Assembly (NCBI RefSeq): GCF_028290205.1
Contig: NZ_JAQGKF010000026.1
Span: forward strand, 1-34,628
Length of the DNA: 34,628 bases
Direction of reading: 5' to 3'
Source: Enterovirga sp.
GTDB lineage: Bacteria; Pseudomonadota; Alphaproteobacteria; Rhizobiales; Beijerinckiaceae
Shown: in pieces, positions 25,202 to 34,628 of the stretch
Layout of the letters: every line of letters starts with the position of its first letter
How positions within the stretch are numbered: position 1 is the first letter of the stretch
Notes under the pieces: generated by a model
What the model was told of the DNA's origin: nothing
Seen by the model: the letters and a program-made list of their open reading frames with translations, nothing else
The model's database searches: none
Made by a program: the position numbers and the translations under genes

Positions 25202-28200
25202 TCAACGTCTCCCGAAGGCAGGAGGGACAGGACCCCCCGCACCGGCGTCTCGATCCAGTCGGGGCGGTTGTTGGCTTCGTAATTCACCTCGTACAGCGCC
25301 TTCGACAAGAGGAAGAGGCGCAGCAGGGCCTGCCGCGAGCTGTCGTCGGACACCCAGACGGGGCTTCCGCCGACCGCCTCCTCGTAGCTCCGCAGATATT
25401 CGGCCTCGACGAGTTGCAGCCACTCGCTCGCCAACTCGGCGACCCGGGGCGCGGTTTCCGGAAGACGCGCCGCCACGTCGCGGGCGCCGTTTTCGGCCGC
25501 ATAGGCAAAGCTGCGCAGCATGCCGGCGACATCGCGCAGCGGCGAGACCTTGAGGCGGCGCTCCTCGGCCGGGCGGGAGGGCTCGCCCTCGAAATCGACG
25601 ATCATCACGTCGTCCTGCACGATCAGCACCTGGCCGAGGTGGAAGTCGCCGTGGATCCGCGTCTTCAGCGCCCCGACCGGGGGAGCGGCGAGCCGCTCGA
25701 TCTCTGAGAAGCAGAGGTCTCGCCGTCCGAGCAGGTCCTGCACGGGGCCGGACAGGGCCGCGGTCTCGCCAAGGCCGGCCAGCGCCGCGAAGGCGCGCTC
25801 GGCCTGCGCGCGGGCGTCGGCTGCCGCGGCTTCGACATCCGCCTCGGTCATCGGCTCGGCCGCAAAGGCGGGGTCGTCGGTGGCGGTTGCGAAGGCGAGG
25901 TGCATCTCGCCCGTGCGGCGCCCCAGCGTCGCGGCGTAGCGCAGATAGGGCGCCGCCGCCTCGCCGAGCCCGTCGCTATCCGGGGGGGCGAAGACCAGCG
26001 TGTCGAGCTCGCGGCTGAGCGATTCCAGCGTCAGCCGCCAGGCGTCACCCTGGTTGCGGACAAAGCGCTGCAGGATCCCGAGCGCCACCTGCCGGCCTTC
26101 GGGATCGACATACTCGATCGTGCCAAACGTCGCCGGGGTGTTCCGGAACCCGGCCACCTCGGTCAGGAAGCGCCCCACCTCGAGTTCGGGGTGGATGCCC
26201 GATTGCAGGCGGCGGTAGATCTTGAGGACCATCTCCTCGCCGATCTGGATGGAGGTGTTCGACTGCTCGCCCGAAAGCCGCCTCACGTCGCCCGGTCCGT
26301 AGCCGGGATCGGCCGGTGCCCCGGCGGTGGCCCGGAAGACGAGGCGGCCCCCGTTCACGCTCTCGACCTCCAGCCCGTCCCGGATGGCCGCCAGGGCGGA
26401 GAGCGCGAATTCGGCCGACGACGCCGCCCCGTAGGCGAGCCCGGTGCGGCGTCCCTGCCTGACGCGTGCCACCGCATAGGGCAGGTTCGCCTCGTTCTCG
26501 CCGGCCTCGAAGGCCAGCGGCATGGAATAGGTCTGCTGCTCGCCGGAGCGGAGCTCCACCCGGAAGGAGGGCAGGAGGAAACTCTCGTCCCCGTCCCGGT
26601 TCTTCATCACAGCGTAATCGACCAGCCGCACCGACCGCACCTTGCCGCCCTTGGCCCCAAACCAGCGCCGGGTCATGATGTAGTTCGGCAGGATGGTGCG
26701 CTCGACCGCCTCGCGCTCGCGCCCCTGCAGCAGCGAGCCGAGCCCCTTGGTGAGGACCAGCGTGAACAGCTCCGGCTGGGCCGGCGGCCCGTAGCGGCTG
26801 TCCGTGCTGGTCTCGGCCTTGGAGAGCTGGAACCAGAAGAAGCCGTAGGCCGCGAGGGTCAGCAGGTAGGGGAGGTCCCCGACGCGCGGAAACGCGGTGC
26901 CGCTCGTCATCTCTACCGGAATCGCGCCGGCGAACTCGGACAGGTCGAGTTCGACGGCCTGCGGGGCGCGCGACACGTTCACCACGCACAGCATGGTCTC
27001 GCCTTCGAACTCACGCAGATAGGCCAGCACCTTGCGGTTCTGCGGGAAGAGGAAGCGCAGCGTGCCCCGGCCAAAGGCCCGGCTGCCGCGCCGCACCGCG
27101 ATCAGCCGGCGCATCCAGTTGTAGAGGGAGGCCGGGATGCGGGACTGCGATTCCACGTTCACGGCGTCGAAGCCGTAGATCGGGTCCTGGATGGTCGGCA
27201 GAAAGAGCCGCGCCGGGTCACAGCGCGAAAAGCCGCCGTTGCGGTCGGGCGACCATTGCATCGGGGTGCGGACGCCGTCTCGGTCGCCGAGATAGATGTT
27301 GTCGCCCATCCCGATCTCGTCGCCGTAATACATCACCGGGGTGCCCGGCATGCTGAGCAGCAGCGAGTTCAACAGCTCGACCTTGCGACGGTCGTTCTCC
27401 AGCAGCGGCGCGAGCCGCCGCCGGATGCCGAGATTGATCCGCATCCGCCGGTCGGCGGCGTAGAAATCCCAAAGGTAGTCCCGCTCCTTGTCGGTCACCA
27501 TCTCGAGCGTCAGCTCGTCGTGGTTGCGCAGGAAGATCGCCCATTGGCAGCCGTCCGGGATCTCCGGCGTCTGGCGCATGATGTCCGTGATCGGGTGCCG
27601 GTCCTCCTGCGCCAGCGCCATGTACATGCGCGGCATCAGGGGGAAGTGGAACGACAGGTGGCATTCGTCGCCGTCGCCGAAATAGGGCGCGGTCTCCTCG
27701 GGCCACTGGTTCGCCTCGGCCAAGAGCATGCGGTCCGGGTAGCGGGCATCCAGCGCGGCCCGGATCTTCTTGATGACGTCGTGCGTCTCCGGCAGGTTCT
27801 CGCAATTCGTGCCGTCGCGCTCAATCAGGTACGGGATCGCGTCGAGCCTCAGCCCGTCTACGCCCATGTCGAGCCAGAAGTTCATGGCCTCGATCACGGC
27901 ATCCAACACGGCCGGGTTGTCGAAGTTGAGGTCCGGCTGGTGCGAATAGAAGCGGTGCCAGAAATACTGGCCGGCGACCGGGTCCCAGGTCCAGTTCGAG
28001 GCCTCGGTGTCGAGGAAGATGATGCGGGTGTCGGTATAGACCTGGTCGGTGTCGGACCAGACGTAGAAGTCGCGCTCCGGCGAGCCCTTCGGCGCATGCC
28101 GCGCCCGCTGGAACCAGGGATGCTGATCCGACGTGTGGTTGATCACCAGTTCGGTGATCACCCGGATGCCGCGCTCGTGCGCGGCCTCGACGAAGACCCG

Positions 28201-28455
28201 GAAGTCGTCCAGCGTCCCGTAGGCCGGGTTGATGTCGAGGTATTCCTGGATGTCGTAGCCGTCGTCGCGCAGCGGCGAGGGATAGAACGGCATCAGCCAG
28301 ATCGCCGTGGCCCCGAGGTCGCGGATGTAGTCCAGCTTGGCGGTGACGCCGGGAAAGTCGCCGATCCCGTCGTTGTTGGAATCGAAAAAGGACTTCACGT
28401 GCACCTGGTAGATCAGGGCATCGCGGTACCATTGGGGATCGCTGCGGTCGATCAT
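25198..28455 (-). CDS. treS: Trehalose synthase - maltokinase fusion (TreS-Pep2)
   Basis: One 1085-residue chain carrying two activities. Residues about 8-550 are GH13 trehalose synthase, interconverting trehalose and maltose: [33 protein letters not shown] (nucleophile D205), [11 protein letters not shown] (E247) and [13 protein letters not shown] (D313). Residues about 560-1085 are maltokinase, which makes maltose 1-phosphate with [50 protein letters not shown] (D937) and [12 protein letters not shown] (D954). Fusion channels trehalose carbon straight to the GlgE substrate. The ATG at 28455 gives the conserved [13 protein letters not shown] start. A purine-rich GGAGGCGG lies 12-19 bases upstream, rather far. 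Separate TreS and Pep2 occur in other lineages; the fusion is known in proteobacteria. Confidence 0.96.
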   Translation of the reverse strand: MIDRSDPQWYRDALIYQVHVKSFFDSNNDGIGDFPGVTAKLDYIRDLGATAIWLMPFYPSPLRDDGYDIQEYLDINPAYGTLDDFRVFVEAAHERGIRVITELVINHTSDQHPWFQRARHAPKGSPERDFYVWSDTDQVYTDTRIIFLDTEASNWTWDPVAGQYFWHRFYSHQPDLNFDNPAVLDAVIEAMNFWLDMGVDGLRLDAIPYLIERDGTNCENLPETHDVIKKIRAALDARYPDRMLLAEANQWPEETAPYFGDGDECHLSFHFPLMPRMYMALAQEDRHPITDIMRQTPEIPDGCQWAIFLRNHDELTLEMVTDKERDYLWDFYAADRRMRINLGIRRRLAPLLENDRRKVELLNSLLLSMPGTPVMYYGDEIGMGDNIYLGDRDGVRTPMQWSPDRNGGFSRCDPARLFLPTIQDPIYGFDAVNVESQSRIPASLYNWMRRLIAVRRGSRAFGRGTLRFLFPQNRKVLAYLREFEGETMLCVVNVSRAPQAVELDLSEFAGAIPVEMTSGTAFPRVGDLPYLLTLAAYGFFWFQLSKAETSTDSRYGPPAQPELFTLVLTKGLGSLLQGREREAVERTILPNYIMTRRWFGAKGGKVRSVRLVDYAVMKNRDGDESFLLPSFRVELRSGEQQTYSMPLAFEAGENEANLPYAVARVRQGRRTGLAYGAASSAEFALSALAAIRDGLEVESVNGGRLVFRATAGAPADPGYGPGDVRRLSGEQSNTSIQIGEEMVLKIYRRLQSGIHPELEVGRFLTEVAGFRNTPATFGTIEYVDPEGRQVALGILQRFVRNQGDAWRLTLESLSRELDTLVFAPPDSDGLGEAAAPYLRYAATLGRRTGEMHLAFATATDDPAFAAEPMTEADVEAAAADARAQAERAFAALAGLGETAALSGPVQDLLGRRDLCFSEIERLAAPPVGALKTRIHGDFHLGQVLIVQDDVMIVDFEGEPSRPAEERRLKVSPLRDVAGMLRSFAYAAENGARDVAARLPETAPRVAELASEWLQLVEAEYLRSYEEAVGGSPVWVSDDSSRQALLRLFLLSKALYEVNYEANNRPDWIETPVRGVLSLLPSGDVE

Positions 28456-28495
28456 GTGGTCTGGCCGCCTCCATGCGGCTTTGGTCTTGTGAGTG

Positions 28496-28518
28496 CGGCG
28501 GCGCAAGCTGCGCCGCCG
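28496..28518 (-). promoter_or_regulatory. Perfect hairpin in the glgE-treS gap
   Basis: CGGCGGCGCA (28496-28505) and TGCGCCGCCG (28509-28518) form a perfect 10-bp stem with a 3-base loop, in the only sizeable gap (28456-28582, 127 bases) of an otherwise overlapping operon. It is 41 bases before the treS ATG. On the minus strand it is followed by CACTCAC, with no U tract. It could be a processing or attenuation element. Structure seen, function inferred. Confidence 0.5.
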
Positions 28519-28582
28519 TTCTTCGTCCCGGGCGCGCCCGCACGGTCGGCCACATTGGCTGTCCCGGTCGGGGCGCGGATTG

Positions 28583-31500
28583 TCATGGCCTCGCGGCAGG
28601 CGCGCTGAGCCGCCAGATGATGGCCGACCGCTCCGCCGGATCGAGCGCGATGCGGTGCGACTTGCCGTGCAGCTGGAATGTGTGGCCGCCGAGGAGGTCC
28701 TCGACCTCGACGGTGCCGTGATCGGGCAGGCCGAGCTCCCAGAGCGGCACCTCGTAATCCGATTCCTGCCGCTGATGCGGATCGAGATTGACCAGGATCA
28801 GCAGGACGTTGTCCCTCGCCGGCGTCGTCCGCAGGTAGGACAGGATCTGGTCGTTGCCGGCCCGCAGGAAGGTGACGTTGCGGAAGTCCCACAGGGCCGG
28901 GTTCTCCCGCCGGATGCGGTTCAGCTTGGTGATGTGCTCGCGGATGTGACCCGGCCGGTCGAAATCCCAGGCCCTGATCTGGTACTTCTCGGAATCGAGA
29001 TACTCCTCCTTGCGGTACAGGGCCGCCTCGCAGAGCTCGAAGCCGCTATAGATGCCATAGGCCGAGGACAGCGTGGCGGCGAGCGTGCCGCGCACAATGA
29101 ACCCGGCCCGCCCGCTCGTCTGGAGATAGACCGGGTTGATGTCGGGCGTGTTGGCAAAGAAGTTCGGCCGGTAGTATTCGCTCATCGGCGAATGGGCCAG
29201 CTCCGTCATGTATTCCGTCAGCTCGGCCTTGGTGTCCCGCCAGGTGAAGTAGGTGTAGCTCTGCTGGAAGCCGATCTTGGCGAGCTTGCGCATCATCTTT
29301 GGCCGCGTGAAGGCCTCGGCCAGGAAGACCGCGTCCGGGTAGCGACCGTTCACCTCGGCGATGAGCCACTGCCAGAAGGGCAGGGGCTTCGTGTGCGGGT
29401 TGTCGACGCGGAAGATCCGCACCTTCTCCCGGCACCAGAACAGCACCGTGTCGCGCAGCGCGTACCAGAGTGATGGCAGCGACTTGCCGTAGAAGGTGAG
29501 GTTGTAGATGTCCTCGTATTTCTTGGGCGGGTTCTCGGCGTATTTCATCGTCCCGTCGGGACGATACTCGAACCATTCGGGATGCTCGGCGATCCAGGGA
29601 TGGTCGGGCGAGCACTGCACGGCGAAATCGAGCGCGATCTCGAGTCCGTGCGCATGCGCGGCGGCGACCAGCCGGCGGAACGCGTCGAGGCCGCCGAGAT
29701 CGGGATGAACGGCGTCGTGCCCGCCCGCCTCGCCGCCGATGGCATAGACCGAGCCGACATCGCCGGGCTCCGCCGTGAGCGCGTTGTTGCGGCCCTTGCG
29801 GTTGCGGATGCCGATCGGATGGATCGGCGGGAAGTATAGGACGTCGAAGCCCATGTCGCGCACATAGGGCAGGTGCGCGATCACGTCGTCGAAGGTGCCG
29901 TGCCGGTTTGGGTCGTGGCTCGTCGAGCGCGGAAACAGCTCGTACCAGGCGGAAAACCGGGCAGCCAGCCGGTCGGCCTGGACTCCGAGCTCGCGCGGAT
30001 AGCGCGACAGGTTCAGCCGTTCGGCGTGGCGGGCGATCAGGGTCTCGTGGTGGTGGTCCAGGATCACCGCGAGTTGCCCGGGCGAGCCCTGACTGGCGGT
30101 CCGCAGCCGCCCGACGATCTCGGCCAGCGCGGCGCCGTCGACGCTGCCGGCGGCTCGGCCGGCCGCCGCCTCGGTGATGCGCACGCCCTCCATCGTCTCG
30201 AGCCGCACATCGACGCCGGCCGCCCGCTTGGCCTCGATCTCGTGCCGCCAGGACGCGAAGGGGTCGCGCCAGCCCTCGATGGTGAAGACGTAGCGGGCGT
30301 TGGTTTCGAGCGGGAAGGAGCCGGTCCAGCGGTCGTTCTCGACCGGCCGCATGGGCGCGCGCCGCCACTGCGCCTCGTGGGCGGGCCGATACAGGATCTC
30401 GGCCGCGATGGCGTCGTGGCCGTCCGAGAAGATGTCGGCCCAGACCTCGACCACGTCGCCGACCACCCGCTTGATCGGCGTCAGCCCGCCATCGAGTTCG
30501 GGCCAGACGGTCTCGATCACGACCCGGCCCTGGCCGTCCGGCGCCGTCTCGGGATAGCTCTTCGCGCCGGAGCGCTCGCCCGACAGGATCCGGACCTCGC
30601 CCGGCGCCAGCATCACCGGCGTGCCGGGCTGGAACACGATGGGGGCCTCGCCCGGCGTGCGGTCCAGGAAGGGCCCATGCAGCCCGCCCGTCCGGGGCAG
30701 GATCTCGCCGGGATCCACCGTCGCTGCGGCCTCGCCCGGATTGGCCAGAACCAGCACGGCGGAGGACGATCCTTCCGGGTGGCCGGCATCCGTGCGCAGA
30801 AGCGCCAGATAGGGCGCGTCCAAGGCCGACAGCTTGACCGCCGCGCCCTCGACATTGGCCGCCGGCAGCTCGGCCTTGAGCCGGTTGATGGCGGCGATCC
30901 GGTCCGAGATGTCGATGCCCGTTTCCCGCTCTCGGTCGGCCGGCGTGGTGTCCACCACGTGCAGCTTGGTCCGGTCACCCCATTCGTAGCCGATCGGCAT
31001 CAGCACGCCGGAGGAGAAGAAGGCCGCAAGCGCGTAGCGCATGGCGAGGGCGCGCTCGGCCTCGGCCCGTGCCTCGGGCCCGAAGGCGGCCGCGACCCGC
31101 TCCATGTCGTGGTTTTCCGGAAAGGCGATCGACGGCGCCAGGAGCCGCAGCCGCTCGTAATTCTCGAGCGCCCAGGGCTTCCGGAAGTCCCACCAGGCAA
31201 AGGAGTTGAACAGGTAGTCGAAGCCGGCTCTGGCCGTCGCGACCGCCTCTTCGTCCGAGCAGCCAAGCGTCTCGGCCGCGAACAGGCAGCCCGGATCGCG
31301 GCCTTTCGCGCCCGAAATCAGCCGCGTCCAGACCTCGGGCGGCACCTTGTAGGCCGCGTCGCAGCGGAAGCCGGCGATGCCCAGCCCCTGCATCCGGGCA
31401 ATGTAGGAATCCCAGTAGCCGATCAGGAAGTCCCGCGCCGCCGGGGTCGCATAGTCGAACTCCGCCAGGTCGCCCCAGACGGTGCGCTTGCTCGGATCGT

Positions 31501-31975
31501 CAGGATCCACCGCGTAGGGGCTCTCGAGCTCGCCCCACATGTTGCGGAGAAAGGCGTCCGGCCGCTCGCCGGCCAGGACCGCGTCCTTGGAGGCGTGGTT
31601 CACGACCAGATCGCTCATGACGCGCAGGCCGTGGCCCTGGGCGGCGTCGACAAAGGCCCGGATCTGCTCGTCGTCCGCCCCCCCGTCCGGGTCGCGGAAG
31701 CGCGGGTCGAGCTTGGACACGTCGCGCGTGGCGTACAGGCTGCCTGAGAAGCCCGCCTCGTGGAACGGGTTCACATAGACCCAGTCGAACCCCATGCCGG
31801 CGATGCGCGGGAGTTCGGCGGTCCAGGCCGAAACGGTGCCGACCAGCAGCGGAAACAGGTTGTAGATGCGGGGACCCGACGGACCGGACCGGTCCGGGGC
31901 CGCTGCGGCAGCGGGGGCGGGCTCGCCCGGTGCCGGCGTTTCTGGGCTGCGAGACTTGCGGGCGCGGGCCTTCAT
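28583..31975 (-). CDS. glgE: GH13 amylase-like domain fused to maltosyltransferase GlgE
   Basis: A 1130-residue chain. Residues about 480-1130 are GlgE, which extends alpha-1,4-glucan with maltosyl units from maltose 1-phosphate. They comprise an N-terminal DUF3416-type domain (VVIETVWPELDGGLTPIKRV), FPPIHPIGIRNRKGRNN, IFRVDNPHTKP (nucleophile D858), FLAEAFTRPKM (E887) and ANTPDINPVYLQ (D945). Residues about 37-470 are a second GH13 domain with its own complete motif set: SDLVVNH (D122), AGFRCDAAYKV (D206), FAAETLG (E235) and FPENHD (D290). This extra domain roughly doubles the usual 660-residue enzyme. AGGAGGAG lies 4 bases before ATG 31975, which overlaps the treY stop (ATGA). The substrate of the first domain is unknown; amylase, debranching or a second transferase activity are possible. 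Confidence 0.92.
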   Translation of the reverse strand: MKARARKSRSPETPAPGEPAPAAAAAPDRSGPSGPRIYNLFPLLVGTVSAWTAELPRIAGMGFDWVYVNPFHEAGFSGSLYATRDVSKLDPRFRDPDGGADDEQIRAFVDAAQGHGLRVMSDLVVNHASKDAVLAGERPDAFLRNMWGELESPYAVDPDDPSKRTVWGDLAEFDYATPAARDFLIGYWDSYIARMQGLGIAGFRCDAAYKVPPEVWTRLISGAKGRDPGCLFAAETLGCSDEEAVATARAGFDYLFNSFAWWDFRKPWALENYERLRLLAPSIAFPENHDMERVAAAFGPEARAEAERALAMRYALAAFFSSGVLMPIGYEWGDRTKLHVVDTTPADRERETGIDISDRIAAINRLKAELPAANVEGAAVKLSALDAPYLALLRTDAGHPEGSSSAVLVLANPGEAAATVDPGEILPRTGGLHGPFLDRTPGEAPIVFQPGTPVMLAPGEVRILSGERSGAKSYPETAPDGQGRVVIETVWPELDGGLTPIKRVVGDVVEVWADIFSDGHDAIAAEILYRPAHEAQWRRAPMRPVENDRWTGSFPLETNARYVFTIEGWRDPFASWRHEIEAKRAAGVDVRLETMEGVRITEAAAGRAAGSVDGAALAEIVGRLRTASQGSPGQLAVILDHHHETLIARHAERLNLSRYPRELGVQADRLAARFSAWYELFPRSTSHDPNRHGTFDDVIAHLPYVRDMGFDVLYFPPIHPIGIRNRKGRNNALTAEPGDVGSVYAIGGEAGGHDAVHPDLGGLDAFRRLVAAAHAHGLEIALDFAVQCSPDHPWIAEHPEWFEYRPDGTMKYAENPPKKYEDIYNLTFYGKSLPSLWYALRDTVLFWCREKVRIFRVDNPHTKPLPFWQWLIAEVNGRYPDAVFLAEAFTRPKMMRKLAKIGFQQSYTYFTWRDTKAELTEYMTELAHSPMSEYYRPNFFANTPDINPVYLQTSGRAGFIVRGTLAATLSSAYGIYSGFELCEAALYRKEEYLDSEKYQIRAWDFDRPGHIREHITKLNRIRRENPALWDFRNVTFLRAGNDQILSYLRTTPARDNVLLILVNLDPHQRQESDYEVPLWELGLPDHGTVEVEDLLGGHTFQLHGKSHRIALDPAERSAIIWRLSAPAARP

Positions 31976-34628
31976 GCACTCCTCCTCAGGACCGCAACGG
32001 GCAGCCGCGCGAAAAGCTCCTCGGCCGCGACCCCGGTTTGGTCGGCTTCGACGGGACGGTCGTCCAGCAGGTTGCGCCACACGCCCGCCGGCAGGGCCAG
32101 ACGGGTGCCGGCCCAGTCCGGGCCGGCGGCGCCGAGCCGGGTCACGGCGGCGACGAGTTCCTCCCCGCCCGCCATGCGGGCGAAGGCGAGGACGTGGGGC
32201 GCGGCCGCGCCCGAGGCGGGAAGCGGCTGGTAGTCGCCTTCGGCGTAGAGCGTTGGACAGGCGGCCCGGTCGGCCAGCAAAGCCGCCGTGACGCTCTGCT
32301 TTACGCGCCCGTCCGGCCAGAGCGCGATCAACTCGGTCGGGGAGCCACCCGCCTCGAGCGCGGCGGCGGCGCCCGCGTAATCCACCGGCCGCCGGTTGTC
32401 CGGGTCGACCAAGGACAGGTCCCAGAAGGCCGTGCCCTGATAGGTGTCCGGGACGCCCGGAACCGTGAGTTTCAGCACGGTTCGGGCGAGCCCGTTGCGC
32501 ATGCCGGCCTCGGCGAGGCGGCGCGCGAAGGGGCGCATGCCCGACAGGAAGGCGGAACCGGGCTGCAGCAGCGTGTCGACCAAGCCCTGCGCGGCGCCCT
32601 CGTAGGCGGAGTCGGTGTTGACCCAGCTCGTGTGGCGCTTGGCCTCGCGCAGCGCCTTCTCGGCATAGCCGTGCAGGCGTTCGCGCCAGGTGGCGAGCAC
32701 CGCCTCGTCGTCGCGGTCCAGCAGTTCCATCGGCCAGGAGCCGAGCAGGGACTGGAGCAGGATGTACTGGTCGTTGCTGTCGGGCGCGGCGGCCTCACCG
32801 ACCTGCGCAAGGTGCGGGGTGACCGTGTCGCGCCAAAGCGCCAGCGCCTCTTCCCAGGCCTCCGGCATCTCGGAGAGGGCAGCCAGCCGGGCGCGGGCGT
32901 CCTCGCCCCGCTTGGTGTCGTGCGTCGCAGTCGCGATCATGCTGTCCGGCCACACCCGTGCCCGCTCCGCATTGGCGCGGTGGAAGAGCTCGACCTCCAT
33001 GCCGAACTCGGCCGGGTCCCCGCCCACCTCGTTCAGCGAGATCAGCCGGCCGTAGCGGTAGAACAGCGTGTCCTCAAGGCTCTTGGCCATGACCGGGCCG
33101 GTGAGCTGCTGGAAGCGTCGGCGGAACCGCGCCACGTGATCGGCGGCGGGCCGGCCGGGCCCGCTCGTCTCGATCCGGCCGAGCAGGGCATCGGCCGCGA
33201 AATCGTGGACGGAGCGGTCCGGCAGCGCCGAGTGGCGCTTGGCGCCGTCGATGGTCGACTGGATCAGGGCGACATCCTCCGGCGAGGCCTCCGCCTCGGT
33301 CAGGTAGGAGCGATAGACGGGGAAGCGGGCGATGATCTCGGTCAGGGCCACCCGCATGCCGTAGACCGTGTAGTCGCGGGTGCGCCGGTCGCCGTCGGCG
33401 ATGCGCTTCAGGTCGGACAACAGGACCTCGAGCTCGCTCGCGAAGGAGCTTTGCAGGATCTCGGCCTTGGCGGCCCGCAGGAGGTCGAAATAGCGCCCCT
33501 CGACGCCGGTGAACCGGCGGTAGATCGCCTCAAACCGCCCGCCCTCGCGGCGGTCCACCAGCACCCCGTCGATGAGGTTGAGCACGTCGTAGCCGGTGGT
33601 GCCGGAGATCGGCCAGGGCCGCAGCGCCTCGCCGGGCTCCAGGATCTTCTCCACCACGATATAGAAGCCGGGGCCCGCCGCGGCCTGCAGCGTCTTCAGG
33701 TAGCCTTCGGGATCGGCCAGCCCGTCGACATGGTCGATGCGCAGCCCCTGCACCTTGCCGTCGCGCACGAGCCGCAGCACCAGCTCGTGCGTCTCCGCAA
33801 ACACCTCCGGCAATTCCACCCGGATGCCCGCGAGGCCGTTGATGTCGAAGAAGCGGCGGTAATTGATGTCGCTCGCCGCCACCCGCCAATGGGCCGGCCG
33901 GTAGCTCTGCATTTCCAGGATGCGGTGCAGGGTGCCGAAGCTTTCGGGCAGGCCCGGCACGCCGTTGACCACCGCGACGGCCCGCTCCACCGCGCGGGCG
34001 AGCTCGGCCGAGCCGCCCACCGCGACCGCAAGACGGCGCTTCAGCGCCTCGCCCTCCTCCGGGAACAGCGCGCGCCGTTCCGGCAGCCCTTCATCCCCCA
34101 TGGCCCGGAGCCGGTCGGAGACCGCGATCAGCTCGGCATGGCCCTGCAGGGCATCCAGCGCAGCAAGGGCCCGGTCCAGGATCAGCGGGTAGGACAGGGG
34201 CGAGAGCGGCAGCCGGTGCTCGTGGTGATGGACGCTGAACGAGCCCTCGCCGGCGTCGAAGGCGAGCCGGAGATCGCCTCGTTCGAGCGCCTCGCCGTAG
34301 CGGTCGCCCAGCACCGGCACGACGAGCTTGCCGCCGGCCCCGAGCCGCTCCCAGTCGATGTCGAAGGTCCGGGCCCGGGGCGACAGCTCGCCCCATTCGA
34401 GCACCGACAGCCAGGCCCCGTTGTCGGCGCCGCCGACCCCCATGTGGTTCGGCACGATGTCGAGAACGAGGCCGAGCCCTTGGTCGCGCAAGGCGTTCGA
34501 CAGGCGGTAGAACCCTTCCTCGCCGCCGAGCTCGGGATTGATCCGGGCATGGTCGACGATGTCATAACCGTGGGTCGAGCCGGGCCGCGCGGTCTGGATC
34601 GGCGAGGCATAGACGTGGCTGATGCCGA
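31972..34628 (-). CDS. treY: Maltooligosyl trehalose synthase (N-terminus beyond window)
   Basis: At least 884 residues are visible; the reading frame is open through the window end and the start lies outside. TreY turns the reducing end of a maltooligosaccharide into a terminal trehalose unit, which TreZ then releases. Visible GH13 motifs are SHVYASPIQTARPGSTHGYD close to the normal N-terminus, LVLDIVPNHMGVGGADN, LRIDHVDGLADPEGYLKTL (nucleophile Asp), IVVEKILEPGE (Glu) and ATHDTKRGEDARARL (Asp). The C-terminus TVLKLTVPGVPDTYQGTAFW is also family-typical. Probably only about 40 residues are missing. The stop overlaps the glgE start, so TreY and GlgE are translated together. treZ is expected upstream, outside the window. 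Confidence 0.95.
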   Translation of the reverse strand, partial: GISHVYASPIQTARPGSTHGYDIVDHARINPELGGEEGFYRLSNALRDQGLGLVLDIVPNHMGVGGADNGAWLSVLEWGELSPRARTFDIDWERLGAGGKLVVPVLGDRYGEALERGDLRLAFDAGEGSFSVHHHEHRLPLSPLSYPLILDRALAALDALQGHAELIAVSDRLRAMGDEGLPERRALFPEEGEALKRRLAVAVGGSAELARAVERAVAVVNGVPGLPESFGTLHRILEMQSYRPAHWRVAASDINYRRFFDINGLAGIRVELPEVFAETHELVLRLVRDGKVQGLRIDHVDGLADPEGYLKTLQAAAGPGFYIVVEKILEPGEALRPWPISGTTGYDVLNLIDGVLVDRREGGRFEAIYRRFTGVEGRYFDLLRAAKAEILQSSFASELEVLLSDLKRIADGDRRTRDYTVYGMRVALTEIIARFPVYRSYLTEAEASPEDVALIQSTIDGAKRHSALPDRSVHDFAADALLGRIETSGPGRPAADHVARFRRRFQQLTGPVMAKSLEDTLFYRYGRLISLNEVGGDPAEFGMEVELFHRANAERARVWPDSMIATATHDTKRGEDARARLAALSEMPEAWEEALALWRDTVTPHLAQVGEAAAPDSNDQYILLQSLLGSWPMELLDRDDEAVLATWRERLHGYAEKALREAKRHTSWVNTDSAYEGAAQGLVDTLLQPGSAFLSGMRPFARRLAEAGMRNGLARTVLKLTVPGVPDTYQGTAFWDLSLVDPDNRRPVDYAGAAAALEAGGSPTELIALWPDGRVKQSVTAALLADRAACPTLYAEGDYQPLPASGAAAPHVLAFARMAGGEELVAAVTRLGAAGPDWAGTRLALPAGVWRNLLDDRPVEADQTGVAAEELFARLPVAVLRRSA

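Noticed and set aside
25900-28608. A 902-codon open frame on the plus strand opposite treS
   Set aside because: It mirrors the GC-rich third positions of the treS-maltokinase gene, shows no domain, and covers exactly the coding span.
29873-31747. A 624-codon plus-strand frame opposite glgE
   Set aside because: Antisense shadow with no homologous features; the glgE motifs on the minus strand are unambiguous.

Overview
The window is a GC-rich, densely coded stretch of chromosome. It most likely comes from an aerobic alphaproteobacterium of the order Hyphomicrobiales (Rhizobiales), perhaps near Methylobacteriaceae; the taxon is inferred from protein style, not from a search. Pointers are an Ffh with a Gly/Leu/Pro-rich tail, oxygen-dependent HemF, a single-chain TreS-maltokinase, a GlgE with an extra N-terminal amylase domain, and an uracil-DNA glycosylase with GQDPYP in place of GQDPYH. 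Most genes lie on the minus strand. No CRISPR array, rRNA or intact insertion sequence was seen.

Left part (1-5300). A frame-broken fragment of a phage-type integrase sits just past the 3' end of a tRNA-Ala(CGC) gene, the usual layout of a genomic island edge. Next, on the minus strand, comes the translation and protein-targeting block: a 74-residue YHS-like protein, ffh, rpsP and rimM. A long hairpin lies between ffh and rpsP. A one-helix membrane protein and a divergent metallo-beta-lactamase-fold hydrolase follow.

Middle part (5301-22900). This holds a second metallo-beta-lactamase-fold protein coupled to a small membrane protein, a secreted pentapeptide-repeat protein and a membrane-anchored coiled-coil protein. 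It also holds gpmI, the haem pair hemH-hemF (overlapping), ung, an HD-GYP cyclic-di-GMP phosphodiesterase divergent from a TadG-like protein, and aconitase acnA. Facing acnA is a minus-strand cluster: histone-deacetylase-family hydrolase, short-chain dehydrogenase, MFS transporter and a DUF2848 protein.

Right part (22900-34628). This is a trehalose/alpha-glucan operon read right to left: treY (cut by the window end), a GH13-GlgE fusion, a TreS-maltokinase fusion and glgB. treY/glgE and treS/glgB overlap by 4 bases (ATGA). Together the enzymes can convert trehalose to maltose, then maltose 1-phosphate, then branched glucan, and TreY starts the return to trehalose. No ADP-glucose route gene (glgC, glgA) is in the window. 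The fused GlgE, with two complete sets of GH13 catalytic motifs in one chain, is the most distinctive object here.
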